Assembly (NCBI GenBank): GCA_041987265.1
Contig: JBHIWT010000001.1
Location: 1-60,609, forward strand
DNA: 60,609 nt
From: IH12 sp041987265
GTDB taxonomy: Bacteria > Pseudomonadota > Alphaproteobacteria > Caulobacterales > Hyphomonadaceae
Reading direction: 5' to 3'
The translations under genes and the position numbers were made by a program. Of this stretch, positions 35,574 to 42,886 are shown piece by piece. A model generated the notes under the pieces. That model did no database searches. It saw only the letters and a list, made by a program, of their open reading frames with translations, and was not told the origin of the DNA. The number at the start of each line of letters is the position of its first letter. Position 1 is the first letter of the stretch.

Positions 35574-36944
35574 ATGCTGACAGCCATCAACCCGGCGACG
35601 GGCGAAGTGGTTCGTGAAGTCACGCCTGACGACGAGAAGACCACCGATGAAAAACTCTCTCGCGCTCATGAAGCGTTTCACGCGTGGCGAGAGCTGAGCT
35701 TCGCCAGGCGAGCCGATGTCCTGAACGCCGTAGCCGCCTACATGCGCGCCAACATGGACGACATGGCGCCGGTGATGACCGAGGAGATGGGCAAGCCGAT
35801 CAAGGAATCGATCGGCGAGGTCGAGAAGTCAGCATGGTGCGCGAACCATTACGCAGAGAACGGCGAAGCGTATCTCGCAACGCTCACCCTGCCTTCGGAT
35901 GCGACACGCAGTTATGTGCAACACCTGCCCCTGGGCGTGATCCTCGGTATCCTGCCGTGGAATGCGCCGTTCTGGCTGGCGTTTCGTTTCGCTGCGCCCG
36001 CCCTGATGGCGGGCAATACCTGCGTGATGAAGCATGACCCACATGTCCCGGGCTGCGCCCTGAAAATCGCCAAGGCGTTCGACGAGGCTGGCGCCCCGCC
36101 CGGCGTGTTTCAGGCGCTGATGCTGGAAACCTCACAAGTGGAAGCCGTGATCCGCGATCCCAGAGTGAAGGCGGTGTCCTTCACCGGCTCCTCTCGCGGC
36201 GGCGCTGCAGTCGCGACGATTGCAGGATCTGAAATCAAACCGGTCGTGCTGGAACTTGGCGGATCGGACCCGTCGATTATCCTGGCCGATGCGGACCTCG
36301 AAAAGGCGGCAGACGTCCTGACACTGTCGCGGATCATCAATGCCGGACAGTCGTGCATCGCCGCCAAGCGGCTCATCGTCGAAGCGCCGATCTACGATGA
36401 AATGTGCGAGATGATGCGCTCGCGTCTTGCCGCGCTAAAGCTGGGTGATCCGGCAAATGAAGACACCCAGATCGGGCCGATCGCGCGCAACAACCTGCGC
36501 GATGAACTACACAGACAGGTCACTGCGACCAGGGAGGCCGGCGCCCGCCTGCTGCTTGGCGGAGAAATCCCGGACGGGCACGGCTTTTTCTATCCCGCCA
36601 CTCTGCTGGCGGATGTCGAGCCTGGCATGTGCGCATTTGTCGAAGAAACCTTCGGACCAGTCGGAGCGATGGTGCGCGCGGACGACGAGGAACACGCGCT
36701 GGCGCTGGCGAACAACACCGACTACGGTCTGGCGGCAAGCGTATGGACCGAGACCGAGCGCGGTGAAAAACTGGCGCGCCGGATCGTCGCCGGACAGGTT
36801 TCGGTCAACGGCATCGTCAAGACAGACCCGCGCCTGCCTTCCGGCGGGGTCGGCAAATCGGGCATCGGTCGGGAACTGGGACCCCACGGAATTCGTGAGT
36901 TCGTGAACGCGCAACAGATCTGGGTCGGCCCGGCCGCAGGATAG
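35574..36944 (+). CDS. Aldehyde dehydrogenase, candidate aspartate-semialdehyde dehydrogenase (DoeC-like)
   Basis: A 456-aa ALDH of the short Sad/YneI type: VPLG-type loop LPLGVILGILPWNAPFW, base Glu in LELGGSDPS, nucleophile in NAGQSCIAAKR and SGIGRELGPHGI at the C-terminus. It starts 14 bases after the M24 gene and follows GGAG. As last gene of the cassette it would oxidise aspartate semialdehyde to aspartate; succinate semialdehyde is the usual substrate of this subgroup. Confidence 0.85.
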   Translation: MLTAINPATGEVVREVTPDDEKTTDEKLSRAHEAFHAWRELSFARRADVLNAVAAYMRANMDDMAPVMTEEMGKPIKESIGEVEKSAWCANHYAENGEAYLATLTLPSDATRSYVQHLPLGVILGILPWNAPFWLAFRFAAPALMAGNTCVMKHDPHVPGCALKIAKAFDEAGAPPGVFQALMLETSQVEAVIRDPRVKAVSFTGSSRGGAAVATIAGSEIKPVVLELGGSDPSIILADADLEKAADVLTLSRIINAGQSCIAAKRLIVEAPIYDEMCEMMRSRLAALKLGDPANEDTQIGPIARNNLRDELHRQVTATREAGARLLLGGEIPDGHGFFYPATLLADVEPGMCAFVEETFGPVGAMVRADDEEHALALANNTDYGLAASVWTETERGEKLARRIVAGQVSVNGIVKTDPRLPSGGVGKSGIGRELGPHGIREFVNAQQIWVGPAAG

Positions 36945-37012
36945 CCGCCTGCGGTTACCACGCACGCTTCTTGCTGGTTGCATCCCCAGCGTTGCAAAAC
37001 GGGAGGCGCGGC

Positions 37013-37495
37013 ATGTCGATGATCTGGGCTGGCTTTGCGCTTTTGCTCGTATTCGCCGCAGCAAGCGATGCAGCCCGTTACACGATTCCGAACTGGATTT
37101 CGGCCGCCCTCGTCTTGTTATTCGGACTGACCGCAATTGCCGGACCAGCGCCAGTGGCCAGCTATTGGGATCATCTCGTCGTATTCGCCGTCGTGTTCGG
37201 ACTTGGCTTCGCGCTGTTCCAGTGGACAGGCATGGGCGGCGGGGACGCAAAGCTGGCCGCCGCCATTGGCCTCTGGAGCGGTATTGCCGGGCTGCAGGCG
37301 CTGATGTTGTGGCTCGCCGTTTCGATGGCCGTACTGGTGATTGCGCTGGTGGCGCTACGCCGCATTCCGATGCTGGCGAGCGATCGGGCGCCGCGCGTGC
37401 TTCAGGTTGGCGCACCGGCTCCATTGGGCGTAGCGCTGGCGGCCGCCGCGGTGCTCGCTTCACAGTCTTTCGAAACTGCTCTTTGGTTCGTCTAG
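37013..37495 (+). CDS. Prepilin peptidase, CpaA/TadV type
   Basis: A 160-aa A24-family membrane protease with four to five TM helices. The two catalytic aspartates lie in ASDAARYTIPN and GMGGGDAKL. Start ATG 37013 follows GGGAGG. CpaA cleaves Flp-type prepilins for Tad pili, but no other pilus genes are in the window. Confidence 0.85.
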   Translation: MSMIWAGFALLLVFAAASDAARYTIPNWISAALVLLFGLTAIAGPAPVASYWDHLVVFAVVFGLGFALFQWTGMGGGDAKLAAAIGLWSGIAGLQALMLWLAVSMAVLVIALVALRRIPMLASDRAPRVLQVGAPAPLGVALAAAAVLASQSFETALWFV

Positions 37496-37502
37496 CCAGA
37501 CG

Positions 37503-38312
37503 CTAGCTGTCGCCCTTCGCGGTCGCGCGGTTTTCGTACGCCTTGGCGTAGAATGACGGGTGGGCGCTCAATGCGGCGTCGAAGTAGGACAACGCTTCGT
37601 CCTTGCGGCCCTGCAGCATCGCCGCATACCCAAAATTGTTTAGTCGGCGCGCCGTCTCGATGGCGTCACCGCCTGCCTGATCTGGAGTCAGCGCTCCGCC
37701 TGCCGTCGCCAGCGCTAGGTCCATATTGGTTGCGGCGGCCTCAAACCCGGGATCGATCTCCAGCGCAACGCGGAACGCTTCTGCCGCAGCAAAACTGTCG
37801 CCGCGGGCCAACAGGGACACACCGTGATTGTTGTGCACGATGGCGGGTGCAGAGCTCGCAAGCAGGGCCTGCGCGTAGGCAATATCCGCGTTGGCCCAGT
37901 TGCCCATGTGATCCCGCGCCTGCGCGAGACCCAGCCAGGCGCGCCAGAGGTCCGGGTTTTCCTCGGTAAGGCTCGCGAAGGTGCGCGCTGCGACGCCATA
38001 TTGCTGCGATGCCAGGGCGATGCGCGCCATTCCCATCAGACCCTGCGTGCGCCATTCAACGATTTCAGCAAGCTGCAGAAACTCAGCGTTCGCGCCTGCA
38101 AGGTCCCCGGAGTGGCGTAGCGCTTCGGCGAGACCGAGTCGCGCCTGGTGATCTTCGGGATCGGTCTCAAGCTGGGTGCGTTGCAGGCTAGCCGCGCGCT
38201 GAAAGTCGCCGCGCTGCATAAGCGTCTGAAACGTCTGATCCGGATTGGCGGCGGCCGTACGCGTCACCGGGCTGATCTCCATTTCCGTCGGCATGCCTTC
38301 GGGAAATTCCAT
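37503..38312 (-). CDS. TPR-repeat lipoprotein with missing start codon
   Basis: From ATG 38312 the product is 269 aa with about six tetratricopeptide repeats. The same frame stays open upstream and encodes a lipoprotein leader (APAILIAAALVTGCATTAG, lipobox VTGC) up to about 38384, but I find no ATG, GTG or TTG in frame before it. One additional base in the A3 run read on the minus strand (38390-38392) would give GTG-AAA-AGA-AGA directly in front of the leader. The true start is therefore damaged, or the database start would be wrong. The leader overlaps the end of the beta-helix gene. Confidence 0.7.
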   Translation of the reverse strand: MEFPEGMPTEMEISPVTRTAAANPDQTFQTLMQRGDFQRAASLQRTQLETDPEDHQARLGLAEALRHSGDLAGANAEFLQLAEIVEWRTQGLMGMARIALASQQYGVAARTFASLTEENPDLWRAWLGLAQARDHMGNWANADIAYAQALLASSAPAIVHNNHGVSLLARGDSFAAAEAFRVALEIDPGFEAAATNMDLALATAGGALTPDQAGGDAIETARRLNNFGYAAMLQGRKDEALSYFDAALSAHPSFYAKAYENRATAKGDS

Positions 38313-38368
38313 ATCCGCGAACGAGGGACCGGCGGTTGTCGCGCAGCCCGTTACGAGCGCGGCGGCGA

Positions 38369-39508
38369 TCAGGATCGCAGGTGCTCTTCTTTCACGTTGA
38401 TCGCATCGTCGCGCAGCGAGATGATCGTCGCGTTCGACACTTTCGAGTGGGTGAAGAGCGGCTGTGCGTCGGCGTCGCCAAACTCGAAGCCATGGTCGCC
38501 GCGGCCGGATTCCTGAACGATCAGGACGCCCTGCGCTGCGCCGGTCCAGCCAAAGTCGAGATCGAGGCTGTCGTCGCCGATCGAGGTGAGCACGATGTTC
38601 GAGAGGTTCACGCGTCCGCCGAACAGCTCGATGCCGTCGTCGAAGTTGTAGTGGACCTGGACGTTCGAGACGTTCGTCGCCGCGCCGACGCCGCCCATCG
38701 TGAGGCCGTTGATCTCGTTGCCGGCGCCGATCTCGATGCCGCCGAACTTGATCTGGGCGTAGGAGATGGAGCCCGAGTTGTCGTTGTGCGTCGCGCCGCC
38801 GAAGAGCGCGAAGTCGGCGCCTTCGATTTCAGCTTCGCAAGCCGCGTTCGGGGCCGCCAGTGTGGGGGCCGTGGCGCCGACGGGGCAGTTGTTGATCGGT
38901 GCGCGACCGAGGACGATCAGACCGCCCCATTGCTGGTCAGTGCCTGCGGTGGACGAACCAACGACGTCCTGGCGGCCGGTGAAGACGACCGGCGAGTTCG
39001 ATGAGCCGTTGACGAAGATCTGCGAGCCGCGGTTGACGACGATGTAGTCAGAGGAGGTCGAACCGAAAACGGTGACGCCTTCGTTGAGGATCAGGGTGCC
39101 GGACTGGCGGCCGGCGATCGGCGATGCCGGATCAGCGCCCTGGTCCTGGCCGACGTCGGTGCGGCCGGAGAGCGAGTAGATCACGCCGTCGACATCGTTG
39201 ATCTCGAGCGATGCGCCGGTGATGGTCTGCGGAAGGACACAGTTGCGCTTGGTGCCGTCCGTGGTGGCGATCGTGCCGACGCTGGTCGTGCCGGTCGGGC
39301 AGGAGGCGGCCGGGCCGGATGGCGGCGAAGTCGGCGGCGATGTTGGCGGAGACGTCGGCGGCGATGTCGGCGGAGCGGCTGGCGGCGGCGAGGTCACGAA
39401 AACGCCTTCGCCGGGCGAAGCGACGCCGTCGGAACCTGAGCAGGCCGCGGCAGTGCCGGCTGCAAGACAGGCCAGAAGGGCCGCGCGAACTTGTGGTCTC
39501 GATGTCAT
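38369..39508 (-). CDS. Beta-helix lipoprotein with PPTS repeats, probably C-terminally short
   Basis: A 379-aa secreted protein. ATG 39508 follows AGGGAG; the leader ends in a lipobox (AAGTAAAC). Then comes a proline-rich linker with four PPTS units (about residues 45-65) and a parallel beta-helix with NRGSQIFVNGSS, GGLIVLGRAPINNC and YNFDDGIELFGGRVNLSNI. Homologues I know continue beyond a similar SLRDDAIN segment; here the frame stops eight codons later (VKEEHLRS). The 3' end overlaps the signal-peptide region of the TPR gene, suggesting a deletion junction. Confidence 0.7.
   Translation of the reverse strand: MTSRPQVRAALLACLAAGTAAACSGSDGVASPGEGVFVTSPPPAAPPTSPPTSPPTSPPTSPPSGPAASCPTGTTSVGTIATTDGTKRNCVLPQTITGASLEINDVDGVIYSLSGRTDVGQDQGADPASPIAGRQSGTLILNEGVTVFGSTSSDYIVVNRGSQIFVNGSSNSPVVFTGRQDVVGSSTAGTDQQWGGLIVLGRAPINNCPVGATAPTLAAPNAACEAEIEGADFALFGGATHNDNSGSISYAQIKFGGIEIGAGNEINGLTMGGVGAATNVSNVQVHYNFDDGIELFGGRVNLSNIVLTSIGDDSLDLDFGWTGAAQGVLIVQESGRGDHGFEFGDADAQPLFTHSKVSNATIISLRDDAINVKEEHLRS
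39319..39390. repeat. 12-base tandem repeat coding for PPTS units
   Basis: GGCGGCGAnGTC-like units repeat about five times on the plus strand and encode the proline-rich linker on the minus strand. Copy number is likely variable through replication slippage. Confidence 0.6.
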
Positions 39509-39901
39509 CCTGGTCTCCCTTAAGGACATGTCAGGGCCGAAGGCAGCGCGAAAACTCGCAGGCAGATGAAAGGTGCGTCCGCCATCCCCGCGGCGAGCCC
39601 TATTCCTCGTCCGTGACACCAGCCTCACACTTTGATGACAGTTTTGTTGCCCGCCCCGTTTGTTAACAGGAGGCTCGGGAGTGTTGCCGGGATGCATCAC
39701 TGGGGCGGGGTGAATGATCCGCTTGCTGAAGGCTTTTGATGAGGGGGAGGCTGGACCCCAGCGTGCGCTGGGGATGCGTGACTGACGTCACGCTTGCAGT
39801 TCCATAAGCGTCGCGAAGAGACGCGACCCCAGCGCACGCTGGGGTCCAGTGAATGCCGGAGCGGGGTTTGACGGTGGTCCCCGTTCGGGGGAGGCGTTGG
39901 G
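39509..39901. other. Intergenic region with long inverted repeat
   Basis: This 393-base gap lies between the beta-helix and oligopeptidase B genes, both on the minus strand. It contains the 99-base structured element at 39751-39849; no gene is seen. The part before 39700 includes the likely promoter of the beta-helix gene. Confidence 0.5.
39751..39849. repeat. 99-base element with 23-bp perfect terminal inverted repeats
   Basis: The first 23 bases (39751-39773) are the exact reverse complement of the last 23 (39827-39849). Each arm is itself near-palindromic: CCCCAGCG, two bases, CGCTGGGG. Inside lie two more stems, GCGTGAC/GTCACGC and GTCGCG/CGCGAC. The whole can fold into a cruciform or long hairpin. 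It resembles a REP/MITE-type intergenic repeat. Confidence 0.7.
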
Positions 39902-42061
39902 TCAGGCCTTGAGGTTGAATCCGGCAGCCTTGCCGGTGGCGGCGAGCGCGAAGGCGTAGTCGAGTGCGGTTTCGCGCAGGCTGGCGAAGCGGCCTGAGAC
40001 GCCGCCATGGCCGGCGTCCATGTTGATCTTGAGGTAATAGGGACCGGCGTTGGGGGCTTCATGGCGCAGGCGGGCGGCCCATTTGGCGGGCTCCCAGTAG
40101 GTCACGCGCGGATCGGTGAGGCCGCCGGTAATGAGAGTCGGCGGGTAGGGCCGGTCCGTCGTCTGGTCGTAGGGCGAATACGCGGCGATGCGCGCATGAG
40201 CGTCTGCGTCCTCGATCGGATTGCCCCATTCAGGCCATTCCGGCGGCGTGAGCGGCAGGGTGTCGTCGGACATGGTGTTGAGCACGTCGACGAAGGGGAC
40301 GGCGGCGATGATTCCCGCGAACAGGTCCGGTTCCGCGTTGGCGATGGCGCCCATCAGCATGCCGCCGGCAGAGCCGCCCATGGCGACGATGTTGGCTTTC
40401 GTGGTGTAGCCGCCTTCGATGAGGCGGTGTGCGGCGGCGATGAAGTCGGTGAAGGTGTTGGTCTTCTTTTCCAGTTTGCCGTCGAGATACCAGCGATAGC
40501 CCTTGGCCATCGAGCCGCGCACGTGGGCCAGGGCATAGATGAAGCCGCGATCGACGAGGCTGAGGCGGGCGGTGCGGAAATCGTCCGGGATGGTGAGGCC
40601 GTAGGCGCCGTAGCCGTAGAGGAGGACCGGGGCGGAACCGTCCAGAGGCGTCGATTTGTGGCGCAGGATGGTGACGGGCACGGTTTCGCCATCCGGCGCA
40701 TGAGCGTCGATACGCTCGACGATGTAGTCTTCGGGCGTGTGGCCGGACGGCACTTCCTGTTGCTTGCGCAGGACGCGTGTGCGGGCGGCCATGTCGTAGT
40801 CATAGACCTGCGCTGGAGTGTCGGGCGCGGAATAGTTGAAGCGTAACTTCAAGGTTTCCCATTCGTGGCCGCCGTGAAGGCCGAGGGAATAGGCGGGGCT
40901 GGTGAAGTCGATGACGTGCTCGGCGCCGTCGGTGCGGTTGCGAATGACGATACGCTCGGCGCCGTTCTCGCGTTCGAGCCGGATGAAATGTTCATGTGTC
41001 GCATCAACGCCGAGGATCAGCGCGCCGGGACGGTGCGGGACGATGTCGGTCCAGTTTTCGGCGCCGGGATTGTCGATCGTTGTGGTGACGATCTTGAAGT
41101 CGAGCGCGTTGTCGCGGTTGGTTGAGATCCAGAAGCGATCGTCGAAGTGAACAAGTTCGTATTCCACGCCCGGTTCGCGGGCTGCGATCAGGCACGGCTG
41201 GGGATCGGCGGCGTCGGCGGGAAAGACATGGGATTCCGACGTCGTGTGGTCATTCGCGGTGATGACGATGAACGCCTGCGAGGTTGTCTTGTGGACGCCG
41301 ACGAAGAAGCCGGGATCGGCTTCGCGGTAGACGAGATCGTCGCCGGGCTGGCCGAGGCGGCGGCGGCGGACGGCGACGGGGCGGGCGTTTTCGTCGCGTT
41401 CGACCCAGTAGATGGTGCGGCTGTCGGCGCCCCAGACGAAATCGCCGTAGGCGGCTTCGATCGCTTCATCGAGATCCTCGTGGGTTTCGAGATCGCGAAT
41501 GCGGATGGTGTAGAATTCCGAGCCCTTGTCGTCGACGGCGTAGGCCAGGAGCTGGTGATCCGGTGAATGAGATACGGTGCGCAAGTCGAAGTAATCGCGG
41601 CCTTTTCCCATTTCCTCGGCGTCCAGCAGGAGCTGTTCGCCTTCCTCGCCGGGTTCAAAGGCGATGGGCGCCGGCTTGCGGGCGTAGATCGGGTATTCGC
41701 CGCCTTCGCGGAAGCGACGGTAATAGGCCCATTGGCCGTCGAGCTGCGGGACGGTGGAATCGTCGTCCTTGATGCGGCCCTTCATCTCTTCGAAGAGTTC
41801 GGTCTGGAGGGCTTCGGTGGGAGCCTCGAGGCGCGCGCGGGTGAAGGCGTTTTCGGCTTCCAGGTAGTCGCGGATGTTCTGAGGCAGGAGCGACGGGTCG
41901 CGCATGACATCGCGCCAGTTGTCGGCGCGCAGCCAGGCGTAGGGGTCGATGCGTTTGGCTCCGTGTTGTTCGATGACGTTTGATTCGTCGCGCGGCGCCT
42001 TTGGCGGCGCGGGTGGTGAGGCGGCGTCTGCCGGCTGCGTCGACAAGGTTGTGTTACTCAT
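39902..42061 (-). CDS. S9 family oligopeptidase B
   Basis: A 719-aa serine peptidase: N-terminal beta-propeller (about 75-430) and C-terminal alpha/beta-hydrolase. The catalytic Ser lies in MGGSAGGMLMG, Asp near TDPRVTYWEPAKW and His in MDAGHGGVSGRF. PtrB cleaves short peptides after Arg/Lys. No signal peptide, so cytoplasmic. The N-terminus before DESNVIEQHG is Ala/Pro-rich and no strong ribosome site precedes ATG 42061. Confidence 0.92.
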   Translation of the reverse strand: MSNTTLSTQPADAASPPAPPKAPRDESNVIEQHGAKRIDPYAWLRADNWRDVMRDPSLLPQNIRDYLEAENAFTRARLEAPTEALQTELFEEMKGRIKDDDSTVPQLDGQWAYYRRFREGGEYPIYARKPAPIAFEPGEEGEQLLLDAEEMGKGRDYFDLRTVSHSPDHQLLAYAVDDKGSEFYTIRIRDLETHEDLDEAIEAAYGDFVWGADSRTIYWVERDENARPVAVRRRRLGQPGDDLVYREADPGFFVGVHKTTSQAFIVITANDHTTSESHVFPADAADPQPCLIAAREPGVEYELVHFDDRFWISTNRDNALDFKIVTTTIDNPGAENWTDIVPHRPGALILGVDATHEHFIRLERENGAERIVIRNRTDGAEHVIDFTSPAYSLGLHGGHEWETLKLRFNYSAPDTPAQVYDYDMAARTRVLRKQQEVPSGHTPEDYIVERIDAHAPDGETVPVTILRHKSTPLDGSAPVLLYGYGAYGLTIPDDFRTARLSLVDRGFIYALAHVRGSMAKGYRWYLDGKLEKKTNTFTDFIAAAHRLIEGGYTTKANIVAMGGSAGGMLMGAIANAEPDLFAGIIAAVPFVDVLNTMSDDTLPLTPPEWPEWGNPIEDADAHARIAAYSPYDQTTDRPYPPTLITGGLTDPRVTYWEPAKWAARLRHEAPNAGPYYLKINMDAGHGGVSGRFASLRETALDYAFALAATGKAAGFNLKA

Positions 42062-42248
42062 TGACGTGTCGCGTTGCGCGAGGAGGTTTGGCCGCTTGCT
42101 GCGGCTTCACGACTCTATGTGGTGCGACTCGCAGCGCGCCCCAACGGCTGCCGCTGAGTGAGGTGTGAACGAAGCGCTTTGTTCACAGGTTGTGATGGCG
42201 GCCGGCAGGGGATGGGCAGGGGTTAATGAGGGGTAATGCGTGGCGCCG

Positions 42249-42285
42249 GGTCCCGGAACGGCTGTTGGCCGTCCGGGATGATTGT
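42249..42285. repeat. Dispersed GC-rich hairpin, copy 1
   Basis: GGGTCCCGGA followed by CGGC, a short loop, GGCCG and TCCGGGATGA forms an imperfect stem-loop. A closely related sequence occurs at 47394-47430. This is typical of intergenic repeats scattered in alphaproteobacterial genomes. It lies between ptrB-like and msrB genes. Confidence 0.55.
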
Positions 42286-42297
42286 TGGTGAGGCGCG

Positions 42298-42693
42298 TCA
42301 GTCCTGCGGTTCGAAGTCAAGGACCGCGCCATTGATGCAATAGCGCAGGCCCGTTGTGTTGCGCGGGCCGTCTTCGAAGACGTGGCCCATATGCGAGCCG
42401 CATTTGGCGCAATGGACTTCTGTGCGGGTCATGCCGAGCTTGTTGTCGGTCTTGGTTCCGATCGCGCCTGTATCGGCCGGGCGGTCGAAAGACGGCCAGC
42501 CCGAGCCTGAATCGTACTTGTTGTCCGATACGAACAGGGTCTCGCCGCAGCCGACACACTTATAGAGTCCGGGGCGTTTCTCGTCGTTGAGCGGATTGGA
42601 GAAGGCGCGTTCGGTGCCTTCGCCACAGGCGATGGCGTATTGTTCGGGTGTGAGCCTGGCCTTGAGGTCGTCTCTGGAGGGGGCGTCGGTCAT
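42298..42693 (-). CDS. msrB: Peptide-methionine (R)-S-oxide reductase
   Basis: A 131-aa MsrB. Two zinc CxxC pairs (CVGC, CAKC), SGWPSF, GHVFEDGP and the catalytic Cys in RYCINGA are all present. AGGGAG precedes ATG 42693. It repairs oxidised methionine in proteins in the cytoplasm. Confidence 0.96.
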   Translation of the reverse strand: MTDAPSRDDLKARLTPEQYAIACGEGTERAFSNPLNDEKRPGLYKCVGCGETLFVSDNKYDSGSGWPSFDRPADTGAIGTKTDNKLGMTRTEVHCAKCGSHMGHVFEDGPRNTTGLRYCINGAVLDFEPQD

Positions 42694-42826
42694 CTGAACT
42701 CCCTTGGCGGCGGGTTGGCGAGTTGTTGATATAGGTTCGCCCGGCCCCGCGCCAAGACGGCGAGGCCGGCGATCCTAACGAACCGGGAATTGAGATTAAC
42801 GAAAAACTTGCCAAATGCGATTCGGC

Positions 42827-42841
42827 TTAAATTCAGCTTAA
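42827..42841. promoter_or_regulatory. CtrA-type binding site
   Basis: TTAA-ATTCAGC-TTAA is an exact TTAA-N7-TTAA full site. It ends 45 bases before the hybrid kinase start, a position expected for CtrA-activated or repressed promoters in Caulobacter-like bacteria. Occurrence by chance is possible but unlikely in GC-rich DNA. Confidence 0.6.
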
Positions 42842-42886
42842 TCGCCATCCGCTATGGTCTGTGCCAATTGCAAGTGGAGTTGGTGA

